56,031 nucleotides of DNA from Nonomuraea spiralis (GCF_014648435.1 NZ_BMRC01000046.1:1-56031); one strand, 5' to 3'; positions 43,089-52,461 are shown, counted from the first letter of the stretch. Notes: generated by a model not told the origin, from the letters alone. Translations and numbers: made by a program.

Positions 43089-44696
43089 TCAGGGCAGGGT
43101 GCGCAGATACGTCGGCGGCTTGCGGACCTGGGTGGCCTGTTCGAAGGCGTACCCGAGGGCGATCAGGGCGGGTTCGGAGAAGCGCCCGCCGAAGAAGGTG
43201 ACGCCGAGCGGCAGGACGTCACGGGCGTACCCGGCGGGGACGGTGACGGCCGGATAGCCGGAGACGGCCGAGGGCGCGGAGGAGGAGACGAAGCCGGTGA
43301 AGTCGTCGCCCTTGGTCAGGTCGGTCAGCCAGGCGGCGTGGTTGGTGGGGGCCAGCAGCGCGTCCAGGCGACCGGCGGCCATCGAGGAGTCGATCGCCCG
43401 GCGGGCCAGCGTGGTGGCCTTCTCGCGCAGGGCGCGGTAGGCGGGGTCGTCCAGGTCGCCGGTGGTGGCCTGGGCCTGCTCGAAGATCTCCTGGCCGAAG
43501 TGGCGCAGCTCGGTCCCGGCGTGCTGCCGGTTGAAGTCGATCAGCCCGGCCAGGTCGGCGGGGTGGCGGCCGGGGGTGGCGGCCAGGTAGGCGTTCAGGT
43601 CGTGCTTGAACTCGGTCAGCAGCGCGGGGAACTCGGCCTCGCCGGCCTCGTCCATGCCCTCCAGCTCGACGTCCACCACGGTCGCGCCGCGGGCGCGCAG
43701 GGTGGCGACGGCGGCGTCCAGGGTGGCGCGTACCTCCTGGTTGTCGCCCGCGACCGAGCGCCACACGCCGATGCGGGCGCCGGACAGCGCGCCGGGCCGC
43801 AGCGCCCTGAGGTAGTCGCGGTCGCCGCCCGGCACGGTGTCGGGGTCGCGCGGGTCGGCCCCCTGGATGACCGAGAGCACGGCGGCGGCGTCGGTGACGT
43901 TCCTGGTGATCGGGCCCGCGGTGTCCTGGCGTGCCGAGAGCGGCACCACGCCGGCCCTGCTGACCAGTCCGAGCGTGGGCTTGATGCCGACCACGCCGTT
44001 GATCCCGGCCGGGCAGACGATCGAGCCGTCGGTCTCGGTGCCGATGGTGACCGCGGCCAGGGTGGCGGCGGCGGCGACCGCCGAGCCGCTGCTCGACCCG
44101 CAGGGGTTGCGGTCCAGCACGTACGGGTTGTTGGTCTGGCCGCCCACCGCGCTCCACCCGCTGGAGGACGGGGCGGAGCGGAAGTTGGCCCATTCCGACA
44201 GGTTCGCCTTGCCGAGGATCACCGCGCCGGCCGCCCGCAGCCGCTGGACGAGGAACGCCTCGCGGGCCGGGCGGGAGCCGAGCAGCGCCTGCGAGCCGGC
44301 GGTCGTACGCAGCGGCGCGACGGTGTCGATGTTGTCCTTGAGCAGGACCGGGATGCCTTCGAGGGGGCCGTGGGCGCCCCGGCGGCGACGCTGGTCGCTG
44401 CGTTCGGCCTCGCGCAGCGCGCCGGGGTTGGTCTGGACGACCGCGTGCACCAGCGGGTCCACCGCGCGGATGCGGTCGAGGTAGAACCGGGTGAGCGTCA
44501 CGGCGTCGAAGCGGCCCCGGTCCATGGCGCGCTGCAGGTCGAGCACGTTGGCGCGGTCGAGGTCCAGGCCGCGCAGGACGGTGCCGGCGGATGGGGTGGC
44601 CGCCTCGCGGGCCTGCGCCGGGGCGGCCACGGTTAACCCGGCCACGGCGAGCGCGGCCGCCACGGCGAGCCGGCGGCGGGGCTTCATGAGAGTCAT
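43089..44696 (-). CDS. Secreted amidase (amidase signature family)
   Basis: A 535-residue exported amide hydrolase with a Ser-cisSer-Lys catalytic triad. Signal peptide AVAAALAVAGLTVAAPAQA. The catalytic Lys lies in GIPVLLKDNID; the Gly/Ser-rich signature is NPCGSSSGSAVAAAA followed by TIGTETDGSIVCPAGINGVVG, holding both serines. The C-terminus has YPAVTVPAGY and LPLGVTFFG, typical of the family. Substrate unknown. ATG 44696 and 44687 are both possible starts; neither has a strong Shine-Dalgarno. An AT-rich palindromic region lies upstream. Confidence 0.88.
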   Translation of the reverse strand: MTLMKPRRRLAVAAALAVAGLTVAAPAQAREAATPSAGTVLRGLDLDRANVLDLQRAMDRGRFDAVTLTRFYLDRIRAVDPLVHAVVQTNPGALREAERSDQRRRRGAHGPLEGIPVLLKDNIDTVAPLRTTAGSQALLGSRPAREAFLVQRLRAAGAVILGKANLSEWANFRSAPSSSGWSAVGGQTNNPYVLDRNPCGSSSGSAVAAAATLAAVTIGTETDGSIVCPAGINGVVGIKPTLGLVSRAGVVPLSARQDTAGPITRNVTDAAAVLSVIQGADPRDPDTVPGGDRDYLRALRPGALSGARIGVWRSVAGDNQEVRATLDAAVATLRARGATVVDVELEGMDEAGEAEFPALLTEFKHDLNAYLAATPGRHPADLAGLIDFNRQHAGTELRHFGQEIFEQAQATTGDLDDPAYRALREKATTLARRAIDSSMAAGRLDALLAPTNHAAWLTDLTKGDDFTGFVSSSAPSAVSGYPAVTVPAGYARDVLPLGVTFFGGRFSEPALIALGYAFEQATQVRKPPTYLRTLP

Positions 44697-44727
44697 GGCT
44701 GAAGAGCGTAACCATGATGCTTTCTCT

Positions 44728-44755
44728 GGAAAATATTCCAAATCAGATATATCTG
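44728..44755. promoter_or_regulatory. Adjacent palindromes upstream of the amidase
   Basis: CAGATATATCTG (44744-44755) is a perfect 12-bp palindrome; GGAAAATATTCC (44728-44739) is a near-palindrome (10 of 12). They lie 32-59 bases upstream of the amidase start in an AT-rich island. A likely operator/promoter region, regulator unknown. Confidence 0.55.
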
Positions 44756-44792
44756 TCCCGGACAACTGCCGCCCGTCGGGGCCAGGGGTTCG

Positions 44793-44960
44793 TCAGGGGC
44801 AGCCCGTGGCCGCGAACACCGTGAACCGGGTGACCTCGCCGCGGCTGAAGTTGTCGTCGGACCCGATCACCAGCGTGCACTCCCCGTTCGCCGGCCGCGG
44901 ACTCGGGGTCGGCCGAGCCGGGCTTGCCGTAACCAGGGCAAGGGGTGCCGTCCTGCCTGG
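44793..44960 (-). pseudogene. C-terminal fragment of a secreted protein
   Basis: A minus-strand frame ends with ANGECTLVIGSDDNFSRGEV and TRFTVFAATGCP before the TGA at 44793, preceded by a Pro-rich linker-like stretch. It reads like a small secreted protein tail with paired cysteines. No start codon or signal sequence is in frame; upstream sequence in another frame (LTGVGLTGVTMLTRQDG) looks like the continuation, so a frameshift is likely. Unrecognised family. Confidence 0.4.
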
Positions 44961-45137
44961 TCAGCATGGTCACGCCGGTCAGGCCGACCCCCGTGAGCGC
45001 GCCCGAGTCCCGGTCGATGCCCGACCGCGTCCTCGCCCGGCGACCCGGCGGACGCGGGCTGGCCTCCGGGACACCGTCCTGTCACCTCGCGCCCTCCGGG
45101 GCCGGAAACTGTCAGTTGCCGGGCGCACACTCAACGC
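44961..45137. other. Gene-poor upstream region of the ABC exporter
   Basis: Nothing clearly coding. Directly before ATG 45138 there is no Shine-Dalgarno; the start is 5 bases after CTCAACG in GC-rich DNA. Possible continuation of the decayed gene at 44793-44960 in another frame. Confidence 0.3.
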
Positions 45138-47000
45138 ATGCCCGATGAGCCTCTCGAACTCGGCGAGATCGCCATCTCCGACTGGTACGCCCACAACGAC
45201 AAGATGGCCGAGGTCGGCTTCCTGACCATCGCCAGACGCCTGCCCTCGCTCGTCGCCCAGGCGATGAGCATGTCCTGGCGGGCCGGCCCCCGCGACACCG
45301 TGGCCACCATCGCGCTCAACCTCCTCGGCGGCCTGTTCACCGCCTTCGGCCTGCTGGCCACCACCGGCGTGCTGAGCGCCCTGTTCAGCGAGGGCCCGAC
45401 CCCCGACCGGGTGCTGGCCGCCCTGCCCAGCCTCGCCCTGGTGGGGGCCGCCGCCGTGCTGCGCACCGCGATGCAGGCCGGCGCGGGCTGGGCCCAGTCG
45501 CGCCTCACCCCGCAGATCTCCCGCCACACCGAGGAACGCCTCTACGGCCTGACCAGCCAGGTGGAGCTGGCCGCCTACGACGACCCGGAGTTCCACGACA
45601 GCCTGGAGCGCGCCAACCAGCGCGGCGTCTCGGTGGCGAGCTCGGTCGTCACCTCGGCCATCGACGTCGTCACCGCGGCCGTCGGCATCGCCGCCGCGGC
45701 CGGCGTGCTGGGCGTGCTCCACCCGGTCCTGCTGCCGCTGCTCCTGCTGGCCGTGCTGCCCGACGCCTGGGCGGCGGTGCGCGGCGCCCGCATGCGCTAC
45801 TCCACCATGTACTCCCTCATCCCCGCCCGCCGCCGCAAGTGGATCATCGCCGAGCTGCTGGCCGAGCGCGAGCCCGCCGCCGAGGTGCGCTCGTTCACCA
45901 TGCGCGGCTTCCTGCTGCGCATGTACGACGCGGTCGCGAGGGCCGAGCAGGACGTCCTGCTCACCTTGGCCCGACGCCAGACCCTGGCCAGGCTGGTCGG
46001 CGAGGCCCTGGGCGGCCTCGGCACCGCCCTGGTCTACGTCGCGCTCGGCGTGCTGCTGGCCGTGGCCGCGATCCCGCTCGCGGTCGCCGGCACCGCGGTG
46101 CTGGCCATCAGGACCGGCCAGTCCTCGCTGGCCAACCTCATGTACGCCACCAACCGCCTCTACGAGGAGGGCCTCTACTTCACCGACTTCCTCCAGTTCT
46201 GCGCCGACGCCGAACGCCGCGTCCCCGCCGACCGGCCCGGGGCCGTGCCCGAAAGTTTCGACCGCATCGTGGCCGACGACGTGACGTTCACCTACCCGGG
46301 CGCGGAGGAGCCGTCGCTGCGCGGGGTGACGGTCGAGATCAAGCGCGGCGAGATCATCGCGTTCGTGGGCGAGAACGGCTCAGGCAAGACGACCCTGGCC
46401 AAGATCCTGTCCGGCCTCTACGAGCCCGACACCGGCACCGTCTCCTGGGACGACGCCGACGTGGCCGGCGTGCCCCCCGACGAGCTGCGCCGGCGTACGG
46501 CCGTCATCGCCCAGGACCACACCCGCTGGCCGCTCACCGCCCGCTACAACATCACCATGGGCACCGACAAGGGCGAGGCCGCCCTGCGGTCGGCGGCCTC
46601 GGTCGCGGGCGCCGACGAGGTGGTCGCGGGCCTGCCCCACGGCTACCGCACCCTGCTCGACCGCCGGTTCAAGGACGGCCACGAGCTGTCCGGCGGCCAG
46701 TGGCAGCGCATCGCCGTGGCCCGCGGTTTCCACCGCGAGGCCGATCTGCTGATCTGCGACGAGCCCACGGCCGCCCTCGACGCCCGCGCCGAGCACGCCC
46801 TGTTCGAGCGCATCCGCGACCATTCCGAGGGCCGTACGGTCCTGCTGATCACCCATCGCCTGGCCAGCGTGCGCTACGCCGACCGCATCTACGTCCTCGA
46901 CCACGGCAAGATCACCGAGCAGGGCGACCACCAGGCCCTGATGGCGCTCAACGGCCTCTACGCCGACCTCTACACCCTCCAGGCCGCCGCCTACCGCTGA
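45138..47000 (+). CDS. ABC exporter, fused permease-ATPase half-transporter
   Basis: A 620-residue type IV ABC exporter half, expected to act as a dimer. Up to six helices span about residues 55-330 (IALNLLGGLFTAFGLLAT, VLPLLLLAVLPDAWAAV, ALVYVALGVLLAVAAIPLAVAG). The nucleotide-binding domain has Walker A GENGSGKTTLAKIL (about 413-426), a Q-loop with AQDHTRWPL, signature LSGGQWQRIAVARG, Walker B LLICDEPTAALD and H-loop ITHRLASV; all essential residues are present. Substrate unknown. It stands alone, with a strong bidirectional terminator after it. Confidence 0.92.
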   Translation: MPDEPLELGEIAISDWYAHNDKMAEVGFLTIARRLPSLVAQAMSMSWRAGPRDTVATIALNLLGGLFTAFGLLATTGVLSALFSEGPTPDRVLAALPSLALVGAAAVLRTAMQAGAGWAQSRLTPQISRHTEERLYGLTSQVELAAYDDPEFHDSLERANQRGVSVASSVVTSAIDVVTAAVGIAAAAGVLGVLHPVLLPLLLLAVLPDAWAAVRGARMRYSTMYSLIPARRRKWIIAELLAEREPAAEVRSFTMRGFLLRMYDAVARAEQDVLLTLARRQTLARLVGEALGGLGTALVYVALGVLLAVAAIPLAVAGTAVLAIRTGQSSLANLMYATNRLYEEGLYFTDFLQFCADAERRVPADRPGAVPESFDRIVADDVTFTYPGAEEPSLRGVTVEIKRGEIIAFVGENGSGKTTLAKILSGLYEPDTGTVSWDDADVAGVPPDELRRRTAVIAQDHTRWPLTARYNITMGTDKGEAALRSAASVAGADEVVAGLPHGYRTLLDRRFKDGHELSGGQWQRIAVARGFHREADLLICDEPTAALDARAEHALFERIRDHSEGRTVLLITHRLASVRYADRIYVLDHGKITEQGDHQALMALNGLYADLYTLQAAAYR

Positions 47001-47012
47001 TCATGAGCCTGC

Positions 47013-47046
47013 CGGCGCTCCGCGGGTCCCGGCCCGCGGAGCGCCG
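47013..47046. terminator. Bidirectional terminator between ABC exporter and gtrA-like gene
   Basis: CGGCGCTCCGCGGG (47013-47026) and CCCGCGGAGCGCCG (47033-47046): a perfect 14-bp stem with a 6-base loop between convergent genes. Confidence 0.85.
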
Positions 47047-47051
47047 CGGTC

Positions 47052-47612
47052 TCAGGCCGCCTTGTCCTTGGAGTCGGGGGCGGGAGCCAGGCGCAGGCCG
47101 CCGGGCCGGGCCTGCTCCACGGGGAAGACCCACTTCCGCATCGCCCAGAAGCGGTAGACCATGGTGATCAGCGTGCCGATGACCTGCGCGCTCATGAAGT
47201 CGGCGATCTCCTGGGTCATCAGGCTCACGTCCGGGGTCTCCATGTGGAACACGTACCGGGAGATCCACAGCGGCGCGGAGCTGAGCACCAGACCGACGCC
47301 GCTGACCAGGAAGAACAGCGCCGCCTCGTGACGGCGTTCGCGTCCGCCCCTGGTCCGGAACGACCATTCGCGGTTGAGCACGTAGGACACGATCGTCGCC
47401 ACGAGCACCGCGATGATCTTCGCGGTCACCGGCTTCGGTTCCAGGACGGTCAGCTTCAGCCCGTAGAACAGCGCGTTGTCCACCAGGAACGTCGTGCCGC
47501 CCACCACCGCGAACTTCAGTGGTTCACGGTGCTTCAGCGCCAGGGCGCGCAGCGGTTCCGGCAGTCTCGCGAGTACGGCGTTTGCTATTCGGAGCACCCC
47601 CGATCTTCTCAC
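47052..47612 (-). CDS. GtrA-family membrane protein
   Basis: A 186-residue protein with four predicted helices: LKFAVVGGTTFLVDNALFYGL (opening GtrA motif), KIIAVLVATIVSYVLNREWSF (with the family's NREWSF), ALFFLVSGVGLVLSS and IGTLITMVYRFWAMRKWVF (with the closing Y/F-R-F-x2-R-x-W). GtrA proteins are thought to flip polyprenyl-linked sugars for envelope glycosylation. GTG 47612 is the longest start; GTG 47597 is possible. No glycosyltransferase partner is adjacent. Confidence 0.85.
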   Translation of the reverse strand: MRRSGVLRIANAVLARLPEPLRALALKHREPLKFAVVGGTTFLVDNALFYGLKLTVLEPKPVTAKIIAVLVATIVSYVLNREWSFRTRGGRERRHEAALFFLVSGVGLVLSSAPLWISRYVFHMETPDVSLMTQEIADFMSAQVIGTLITMVYRFWAMRKWVFPVEQARPGGLRLAPAPDSKDKAA

Positions 47613-47668
47613 CAGTCACACACTCCGGCGCAACGCTTCCCGGACGCGGATCTCCCGCGGCTCCCGCG

Positions 47669-48946
47669 TCAGCGGCGCAGCAGGCCGGGCGGCACGGCCT
47701 CGGCCAGGGCCCGGTACCCCGCCGGGTTCAGGTGCAGATGGTCGCCCACGTCGTAGGCGGGCAGCAGGGCGCGGGGGGCGGCCGGGTCGCGGGCCGCGCG
47801 GTCGAAGTCGATCACGGCGTCGAACGTGCCGCTCGTCCTGATCCACTCGTTGACGCGCTGCCTGGCCGCCTCCCGCAGGCCGCCGGGGTCGTCGTAGGAG
47901 GTGTTGCCGCCGAAGGGGGTGAGGGTGGCGCCGTACACGCGCAGGTCCTGGGCGTGGGCGCGGGTGACGATCTGGTCGTAGGCGGCGATCAGGTCGTCGG
48001 CGACCTGCTGCTGCGCGGCCTCGGTGGCCGGGGCGGTGCCGATGTCGTTGACGCCCTCGAAGACGATCAGCCAGGCGAGCCCGCTCTGGGCGAGCACGTC
48101 GCGGTCCAGCCGGGCCAGGGCGGCCGGGCCGAGTCCGTCGTTCAGTACCCGGTTGCCGCCGGCGGCCTGGTTGGCGAGCGCGAGGCCGGGCAGGCGCGGC
48201 TGGAGCCGGTCGAGCAGCTGGTCGGGCCAGCGGTCGTTCCGGTTGGTGGTGGAGCCCCTGCCGTCGGTGAGCGAGTCGCCCAGTACGGCGAGGGCGGCGG
48301 TGGACCGCTTGGCCCGCACCTCGACCGCGCTCAGCAGATACCAGTGGTCGACCGGGGTGGCGCCGGTCAGCCCGGGGGCGTCGGTCTGGTCGCCGGGGGC
48401 CAGGTAGGAGGTGGTCCTGGAGCCGGGGTGGGAGGTGAGGGCGTTCGAGGCCTGGCCCTGGGCGAGATGCGCGGTCACCGACAACACCGAGCGCGGCGCG
48501 AGCGCGAGGTCCAGCGGGTCGGACACGACCTGCGCCCCGGCCGGCACGACGGTGGAGGCACGGCCGCTGAAGGTCAGGGGCCGCGCGGTGCCGGGCCGGA
48601 TCGTGCTCACCCCGGCCGCCCCGCCCTCCGGGAACGCCACGGAGGCCCGCGTGATGGGCAGCGGCGCGCCGCCGAAGGCGTTGGAGAAGCGTACCCGTAC
48701 GCGCTTCCCGCCGGCCGAGACGCGGACGGTCTGCCGGAGCGTGGTGTCGGCCAGGACCAGCCCGTCCTGCGTGTACGGCGGCGGCGGCATGTTGCCCGGC
48801 TCGGTGAGCTGCGGCATCGAGGTCCAGGTGCCGACCCAGTGTTCTCCGGGGAGCGAGGACGGGTCGGCGGCGCCCGTGGCGGGCGCGGCCGTCAGCACCG
48901 CGGCCCCGGCGACGGCGAGGGCCACCAGCTTCCACATTCTGCCCAT
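47669..48946 (-). CDS. Secreted SGNH/GDSL hydrolase
   Basis: A 425-residue exported esterase or lipase. Signal peptide LVALAVAGAAVLTAAPATGA. The four SGNH blocks are present: LGDSLTDGRG (Ser), AAGGNRVLNDG (Gly/Asn region), EGVNDIG (Asn) and DHLHLNPAGY (Asp-His). The 190-residue N-terminal beta region (GEHWVGTWTSMPQ onwards) is typical of actinobacterial secreted members of this family. ATG 48946 has GGAG 6 bases upstream. A 13-base palindrome lies directly before it. Confidence 0.9.
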   Translation of the reverse strand: MGRMWKLVALAVAGAAVLTAAPATGAADPSSLPGEHWVGTWTSMPQLTEPGNMPPPPYTQDGLVLADTTLRQTVRVSAGGKRVRVRFSNAFGGAPLPITRASVAFPEGGAAGVSTIRPGTARPLTFSGRASTVVPAGAQVVSDPLDLALAPRSVLSVTAHLAQGQASNALTSHPGSRTTSYLAPGDQTDAPGLTGATPVDHWYLLSAVEVRAKRSTAALAVLGDSLTDGRGSTTNRNDRWPDQLLDRLQPRLPGLALANQAAGGNRVLNDGLGPAALARLDRDVLAQSGLAWLIVFEGVNDIGTAPATEAAQQQVADDLIAAYDQIVTRAHAQDLRVYGATLTPFGGNTSYDDPGGLREAARQRVNEWIRTSGTFDAVIDFDRAARDPAAPRALLPAYDVGDHLHLNPAGYRALAEAVPPGLLRR

Positions 48947-48953
48947 GGGCACT

Positions 48954-48966
48954 CCGAAACTTTCGG
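48954..48966. promoter_or_regulatory. Palindrome before the GDSL hydrolase start
   Basis: CCGAAA-C-TTTCGG is a perfect palindrome whose distal edge is 20 bases from the ATG, overlapping the ribosome-binding region. It could be an operator or a small mRNA hairpin. Confidence 0.45.
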
Positions 48967-49171
48967 TCTAGCAGCGAATATTTCTCCCGGACCGTACGAC
49001 GGGCCGCGCCACGGGTCAACAGGGTGATCCGCTTCTGACACGACGGCATTCCCGTTCTGACCGGGCGTTGCAAGGAGGGCGTCCCGATGGTGCACTCAAG
49101 GGCGTTGGTTCCGACCTGTGTCAGGCCGCCAGCGGGAGCGCAAGCCGGCGGCGGACCTCGAAGGGAGAACC

Positions 49172-50197
49172 GTGAGACGATTACGTCCCCTACCGGCCCT
49201 GCTGGGCCTGCTGCTGGCCGTGCTGCCGGTCGGGGCCTCGGCCTGCGGCGGGTCCGCGCCGGCGACGGGCGGCGCCGGAACGGCCCGGTCCGGCGCGCCG
49301 CCGGAGAAGATCCGGGTCGGCGTCATCCCGATCCCCGACAGCGCGCTGGTCTACCTCGCCCGCGACCGCGGCTACTTCGCCGCCGAGGGGCTGGAGGTGG
49401 AGCCGGTGGTCGTACGGGGCGGCGGCCCGGCGATCGAGAAGATGCGGGGCGGCGCCCTGGAGTTCGCGCTGATCAACTACGTGACGGGCTTCCTGTACCA
49501 GCGGCGCGAACCCGGACAGCTCAAGCTGGTCGCCGACGCCTACCACGCCGCGCCGGGCGCGTTCCAGCTCTTCGTGCCGCCCGGCAGCCCGATCCGGAAC
49601 GTGCGCGACCTCAAGACGCCCGGCGGCCCGAAGAGGAGCATCGCGGTGGCGACGCTGCGCTCGGTGGCCACGCTGAGCGCCGAGACCGTGCTCGCCGCGG
49701 CCGGGCTGTCGGCGGCCGACGTCGCGTTCAAGGAGATCCCCCTGCCGGACATGCCGGCCGCGCTGGCCGCGCACACGGTGGACGTGGCCTGGATGACCGA
49801 GCCGTTCATCACCGCCTACGCGCGGCAGGGCGGCCGGTCGCTGGGCGACGCCATGGCGAACGTCCCGGCCGGGTGGCCGATCGCCGGATGGGCCACGACC
49901 TCGTCGTACGCGGGGGCGCATCCCCGCAGCGTGGCCGGGTTCCAGCGGGCCATGGCCCACGCCCAGCTCGACTCGCGTGACCGGGCCCTGGTCACCGGGG
50001 TGCTGGGCACGTACACGAAGATCCCGCGCGAGGTCCTGCCGACCATCACGCTCGGGACGTTCCCCGCAGGCCTGGAGGCCGAGAAGCTGCAGGCGGTGGT
50101 GGACACCATGGTGAGGTTCGGCTACCTGCCCGCGCCGCTGCGGGCGGAGAGCATGATCGTCCGGCCGCCCTGGGAATCGGGGAAGGGGAACCCATGA
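49172..50197 (+). CDS. THI5/NMT1-like ABC substrate-binding lipoprotein
   Basis: A 341-residue membrane-anchored binding protein. GTG 49172 has GAAGGGAGAA upstream; the lipobox GASAC follows a hydrophobic signal (LPALLGLLLAVLPV). The mature domain starts IRVGVIPIPDSALVYLARDRGYFAAEGLEVE, the hallmark of the NMT1/SsuA/THI5-like family for thiamine-precursor, sulfonate or nitrate-type ligands. Ligand unknown. No permease or ATPase is adjacent; instead it is ATGA-coupled to an O-methyltransferase, an unusual partnership. Confidence 0.85.
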   Translation: MRRLRPLPALLGLLLAVLPVGASACGGSAPATGGAGTARSGAPPEKIRVGVIPIPDSALVYLARDRGYFAAEGLEVEPVVVRGGGPAIEKMRGGALEFALINYVTGFLYQRREPGQLKLVADAYHAAPGAFQLFVPPGSPIRNVRDLKTPGGPKRSIAVATLRSVATLSAETVLAAAGLSAADVAFKEIPLPDMPAALAAHTVDVAWMTEPFITAYARQGGRSLGDAMANVPAGWPIAGWATTSSYAGAHPRSVAGFQRAMAHAQLDSRDRALVTGVLGTYTKIPREVLPTITLGTFPAGLEAEKLQAVVDTMVRFGYLPAPLRAESMIVRPPWESGKGNP

Positions 50198-51234
50198 GCG
50201 ACACGTGGAAGCGGGCGCGGGTGCTGCGCCTGATCGACGACTACATCCTGTACGCCGCCGTCCGGGCGGCCCTGCGGCTGTCGGTCTTCGACCTGCTGGC
50301 CGCCGGGGCCTGCGCCGTGGACGAGCTGGCCGACGAGATCGCCGCCGGCGGGACCGGCCGTCCCGACGAGCAGTTGCTGGGCCGCCTGCTGAGGGCGCTG
50401 GAGCACCTGCGGCTCGTCGAGCGGGACGCCCGCGGCCGCTACCTGCTCACCGGCGAGGGCGACCTGCTCACCAGCGGGCGGGACGACTCGCTGGCCCCCG
50501 CCGCGCTGATGTGGGGCGAGGAGCTGTGGCGGGACTCGGCCGACCTGCTGCACCGGACGATCACCCGCGGCGGCCCCGCCGCCCTGGAGCTCCACCAGGT
50601 CGGCTCCCCCTACGACTGGCTCAGCACGCAGCCCGCGGCCGGCGCCCTGTTCAACGAGTTCATGGCCACCCGCAGCGTCACCGTGGCCCGCGCGCTGGCC
50701 GGGCAGGACCTGACCGGCGTGGACGCCGTCGCCGACATCGGCGGCGGCACCGGCATCGTCCTGGCCACGCTCCTGGCCTCCCACCCGCGGCTGCGCGGCG
50801 TGCTGTTCGAGCTGCCCGAGGTGGCGGCGCAGGCCCGGCGGCACCTGGACGGGCGGTCCGCCGTCACGGTGGCCGAGGGCGACATGTTCGCCGACCCGCT
50901 GCCCCTGGCGGGCCTGTACCTGCTGAGCAACATCGTGCACAACTATCCCGACGAGCAGGCCGCCAAGCTGCTGGCCCGGATCGCCGCCCTGATGGACGCG
51001 GACGCCGAGTTGTGGATCGTGGACGCAATCCTCGACGACGACCCGCACCGCTCGCCGACGTCGGCCGTGGCGCTGGACATGAAGATGCTCACGCTGTTCA
51101 CCGGCGGCCGCGAACGCACGCTGACCGGCGTCGAGTCCCTGCTGGAGGCCGCCGGGCTGCACGTCGCGCGGACCGAACCGCTCCCCCACGGCCTGCACCT
51201 GGTGGTGGCCAGGCAGCGCCCGGCCTCCGGATGA
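50194..51234 (+). CDS. SAM-dependent O-methyltransferase (hydroxyneurosporene/AOMT-like)
   Basis: A 346-residue methyltransferase of the winged-helix O-methyltransferase class. The N-terminal dimerisation helices (LIDDYILYAAVRAALRLSVF) are followed by the SAM loop VADIGGGTGIVLATLL (about 180-195) and the catalytic-His region LLSNIVHNYPDEQA (about 245-258), equivalent to the HDW motif of plant-like O-methyltransferases. All key residues are present. It overlaps the upstream lipoprotein gene. Substrate unknown; a hydroxylated secondary metabolite is typical for the family. Confidence 0.88.
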   Translation: MSDTWKRARVLRLIDDYILYAAVRAALRLSVFDLLAAGACAVDELADEIAAGGTGRPDEQLLGRLLRALEHLRLVERDARGRYLLTGEGDLLTSGRDDSLAPAALMWGEELWRDSADLLHRTITRGGPAALELHQVGSPYDWLSTQPAAGALFNEFMATRSVTVARALAGQDLTGVDAVADIGGGTGIVLATLLASHPRLRGVLFELPEVAAQARRHLDGRSAVTVAEGDMFADPLPLAGLYLLSNIVHNYPDEQAAKLLARIAALMDADAELWIVDAILDDDPHRSPTSAVALDMKMLTLFTGGRERTLTGVESLLEAAGLHVARTEPLPHGLHLVVARQRPASG

Positions 51235-51378
51235 GCCGCCGGCCGCGCACATGCACCGGCCGTCCACCAGACTGGCGGCTACGGGCGCGGGCCCGGGCCG
51301 TACGGTGCGGGTGATCTTCGGCTTTCCGCCACTTCGCGGCTTCCGAAACTGATCGTTCATGGAAAGGGGAGACACGAA

Positions 51379-52461
51379 GTGGCGGAGACCAACGCCGGCG
51401 TGCGGCGATTACTTGCGGACTCGGGGGAACCACGCGGGTGGGTCCCGCTCCGGGCGGATCTCGTCACGGCGCTGCTGGGGGTCTGGTTCGGCGTCGGGCT
51501 GATGATCGACGCGTGGGCGCACAGCAACCTGACCGAGCTGGAGACGTTCTTCACGCCGTGGCACGCGGCCTTCTACTCGGGGTTCGCCGCCGTGTCGGGC
51601 TGGATCATCTGGCAGGTCTACCGCAACGTGCGGCTCGGCCGCCAAGGGCTGGCCGCCGTACCGCAGGGCTACCTGGCCGGGCTGGTCGCGATCCCGGCGT
51701 TCGCGGTCTGCGGCCTGGCCGACATGACCTGGCACACCGTGCTCGGCATCGAGACGAGCATCGACATCCTGTTCAGCCCGTCCCATCTGGGGCTGATCGT
51801 GACCATGCTGCTCATCATCACCACGCCGCTGCGCTCGGCCTGGAGCGCCCCCGACGTGGGCGTGCGGCCCTCGCTCGGGCGGCTGGTCCCGGCGCTGGCC
51901 GGGCTCGCGTTCGCGGCCACGCTGGTGTCGCTGTTCCTGTCGTACGGCGACGCCCTCCAGTACGGCTCCGCCGACATCGTCGAGTCGTTCTCCGACGTAC
52001 GGGGGCCCGGCGCGGACCGGCTGGCCGCCTCGATGGCCATCAGCAACGTCGTCCTGCTCGCCCCGGTGCTGCTGGTGGTACGGCGCTGGAACCTGCCCTT
52101 CGGCGGCGTGACCGTCATGTACACGGTCGCCGCGTTGATGCCCGGCTCGCAGACGGCGTTCGAGAACCTGCCGACCCTGCTCACGTTCGTCGCCGCGGGC
52201 CTGGCGAGCGACGTGCTGATCCGGCTGCTGCGCCCGTCCGGCGCGCGGCGGGCCGCCTACTGGGCCTTCGCCGGGTTGTCGGCCTTCGTCACCTGGTCGC
52301 TCTACATCGCGGTCGCCTCGGTCGCCGGGGGCGGGCTGCCCGCGGTGCCCGAGTTGTGGACCGGCGCGCCGGTGGTGGCCGGGCTGATCGGCCTGGCGCT
52401 CGGCGCGCTGTTCCTGCCGAACGCCCTGCCCGCGGACGCGGCCGACGCCGGCCGGGCATGA
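51379..52461 (+). CDS. Polytopic membrane protein of an envelope cluster
   Basis: A 360-residue integral membrane protein with about nine helices. GTG 51379 follows GGGGAGACAC. Histidines sit at membrane edges (DAWAHSN, TPWHAAFYSGF, DMTWHTVLG, FSPSHLGLI), which could bind metal or heme. I do not recognise the family. It is the first of three ATGA-coupled genes; the next two encode exported and FixH/YtkA-like proteins, so a copper- or respiratory-chain-related role is a context-based guess. Confidence 0.7.
   Translation: MAETNAGVRRLLADSGEPRGWVPLRADLVTALLGVWFGVGLMIDAWAHSNLTELETFFTPWHAAFYSGFAAVSGWIIWQVYRNVRLGRQGLAAVPQGYLAGLVAIPAFAVCGLADMTWHTVLGIETSIDILFSPSHLGLIVTMLLIITTPLRSAWSAPDVGVRPSLGRLVPALAGLAFAATLVSLFLSYGDALQYGSADIVESFSDVRGPGADRLAASMAISNVVLLAPVLLVVRRWNLPFGGVTVMYTVAALMPGSQTAFENLPTLLTFVAAGLASDVLIRLLRPSGARRAAYWAFAGLSAFVTWSLYIAVASVAGGGLPAVPELWTGAPVVAGLIGLALGALFLPNALPADAADAGRA

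Noticed and set aside
42936..44636. A 566-codon plus-strand frame opposite the amidase
   Set aside because: Gly/Val/Asp-rich shadow; amidase signature residues are on the minus strand.
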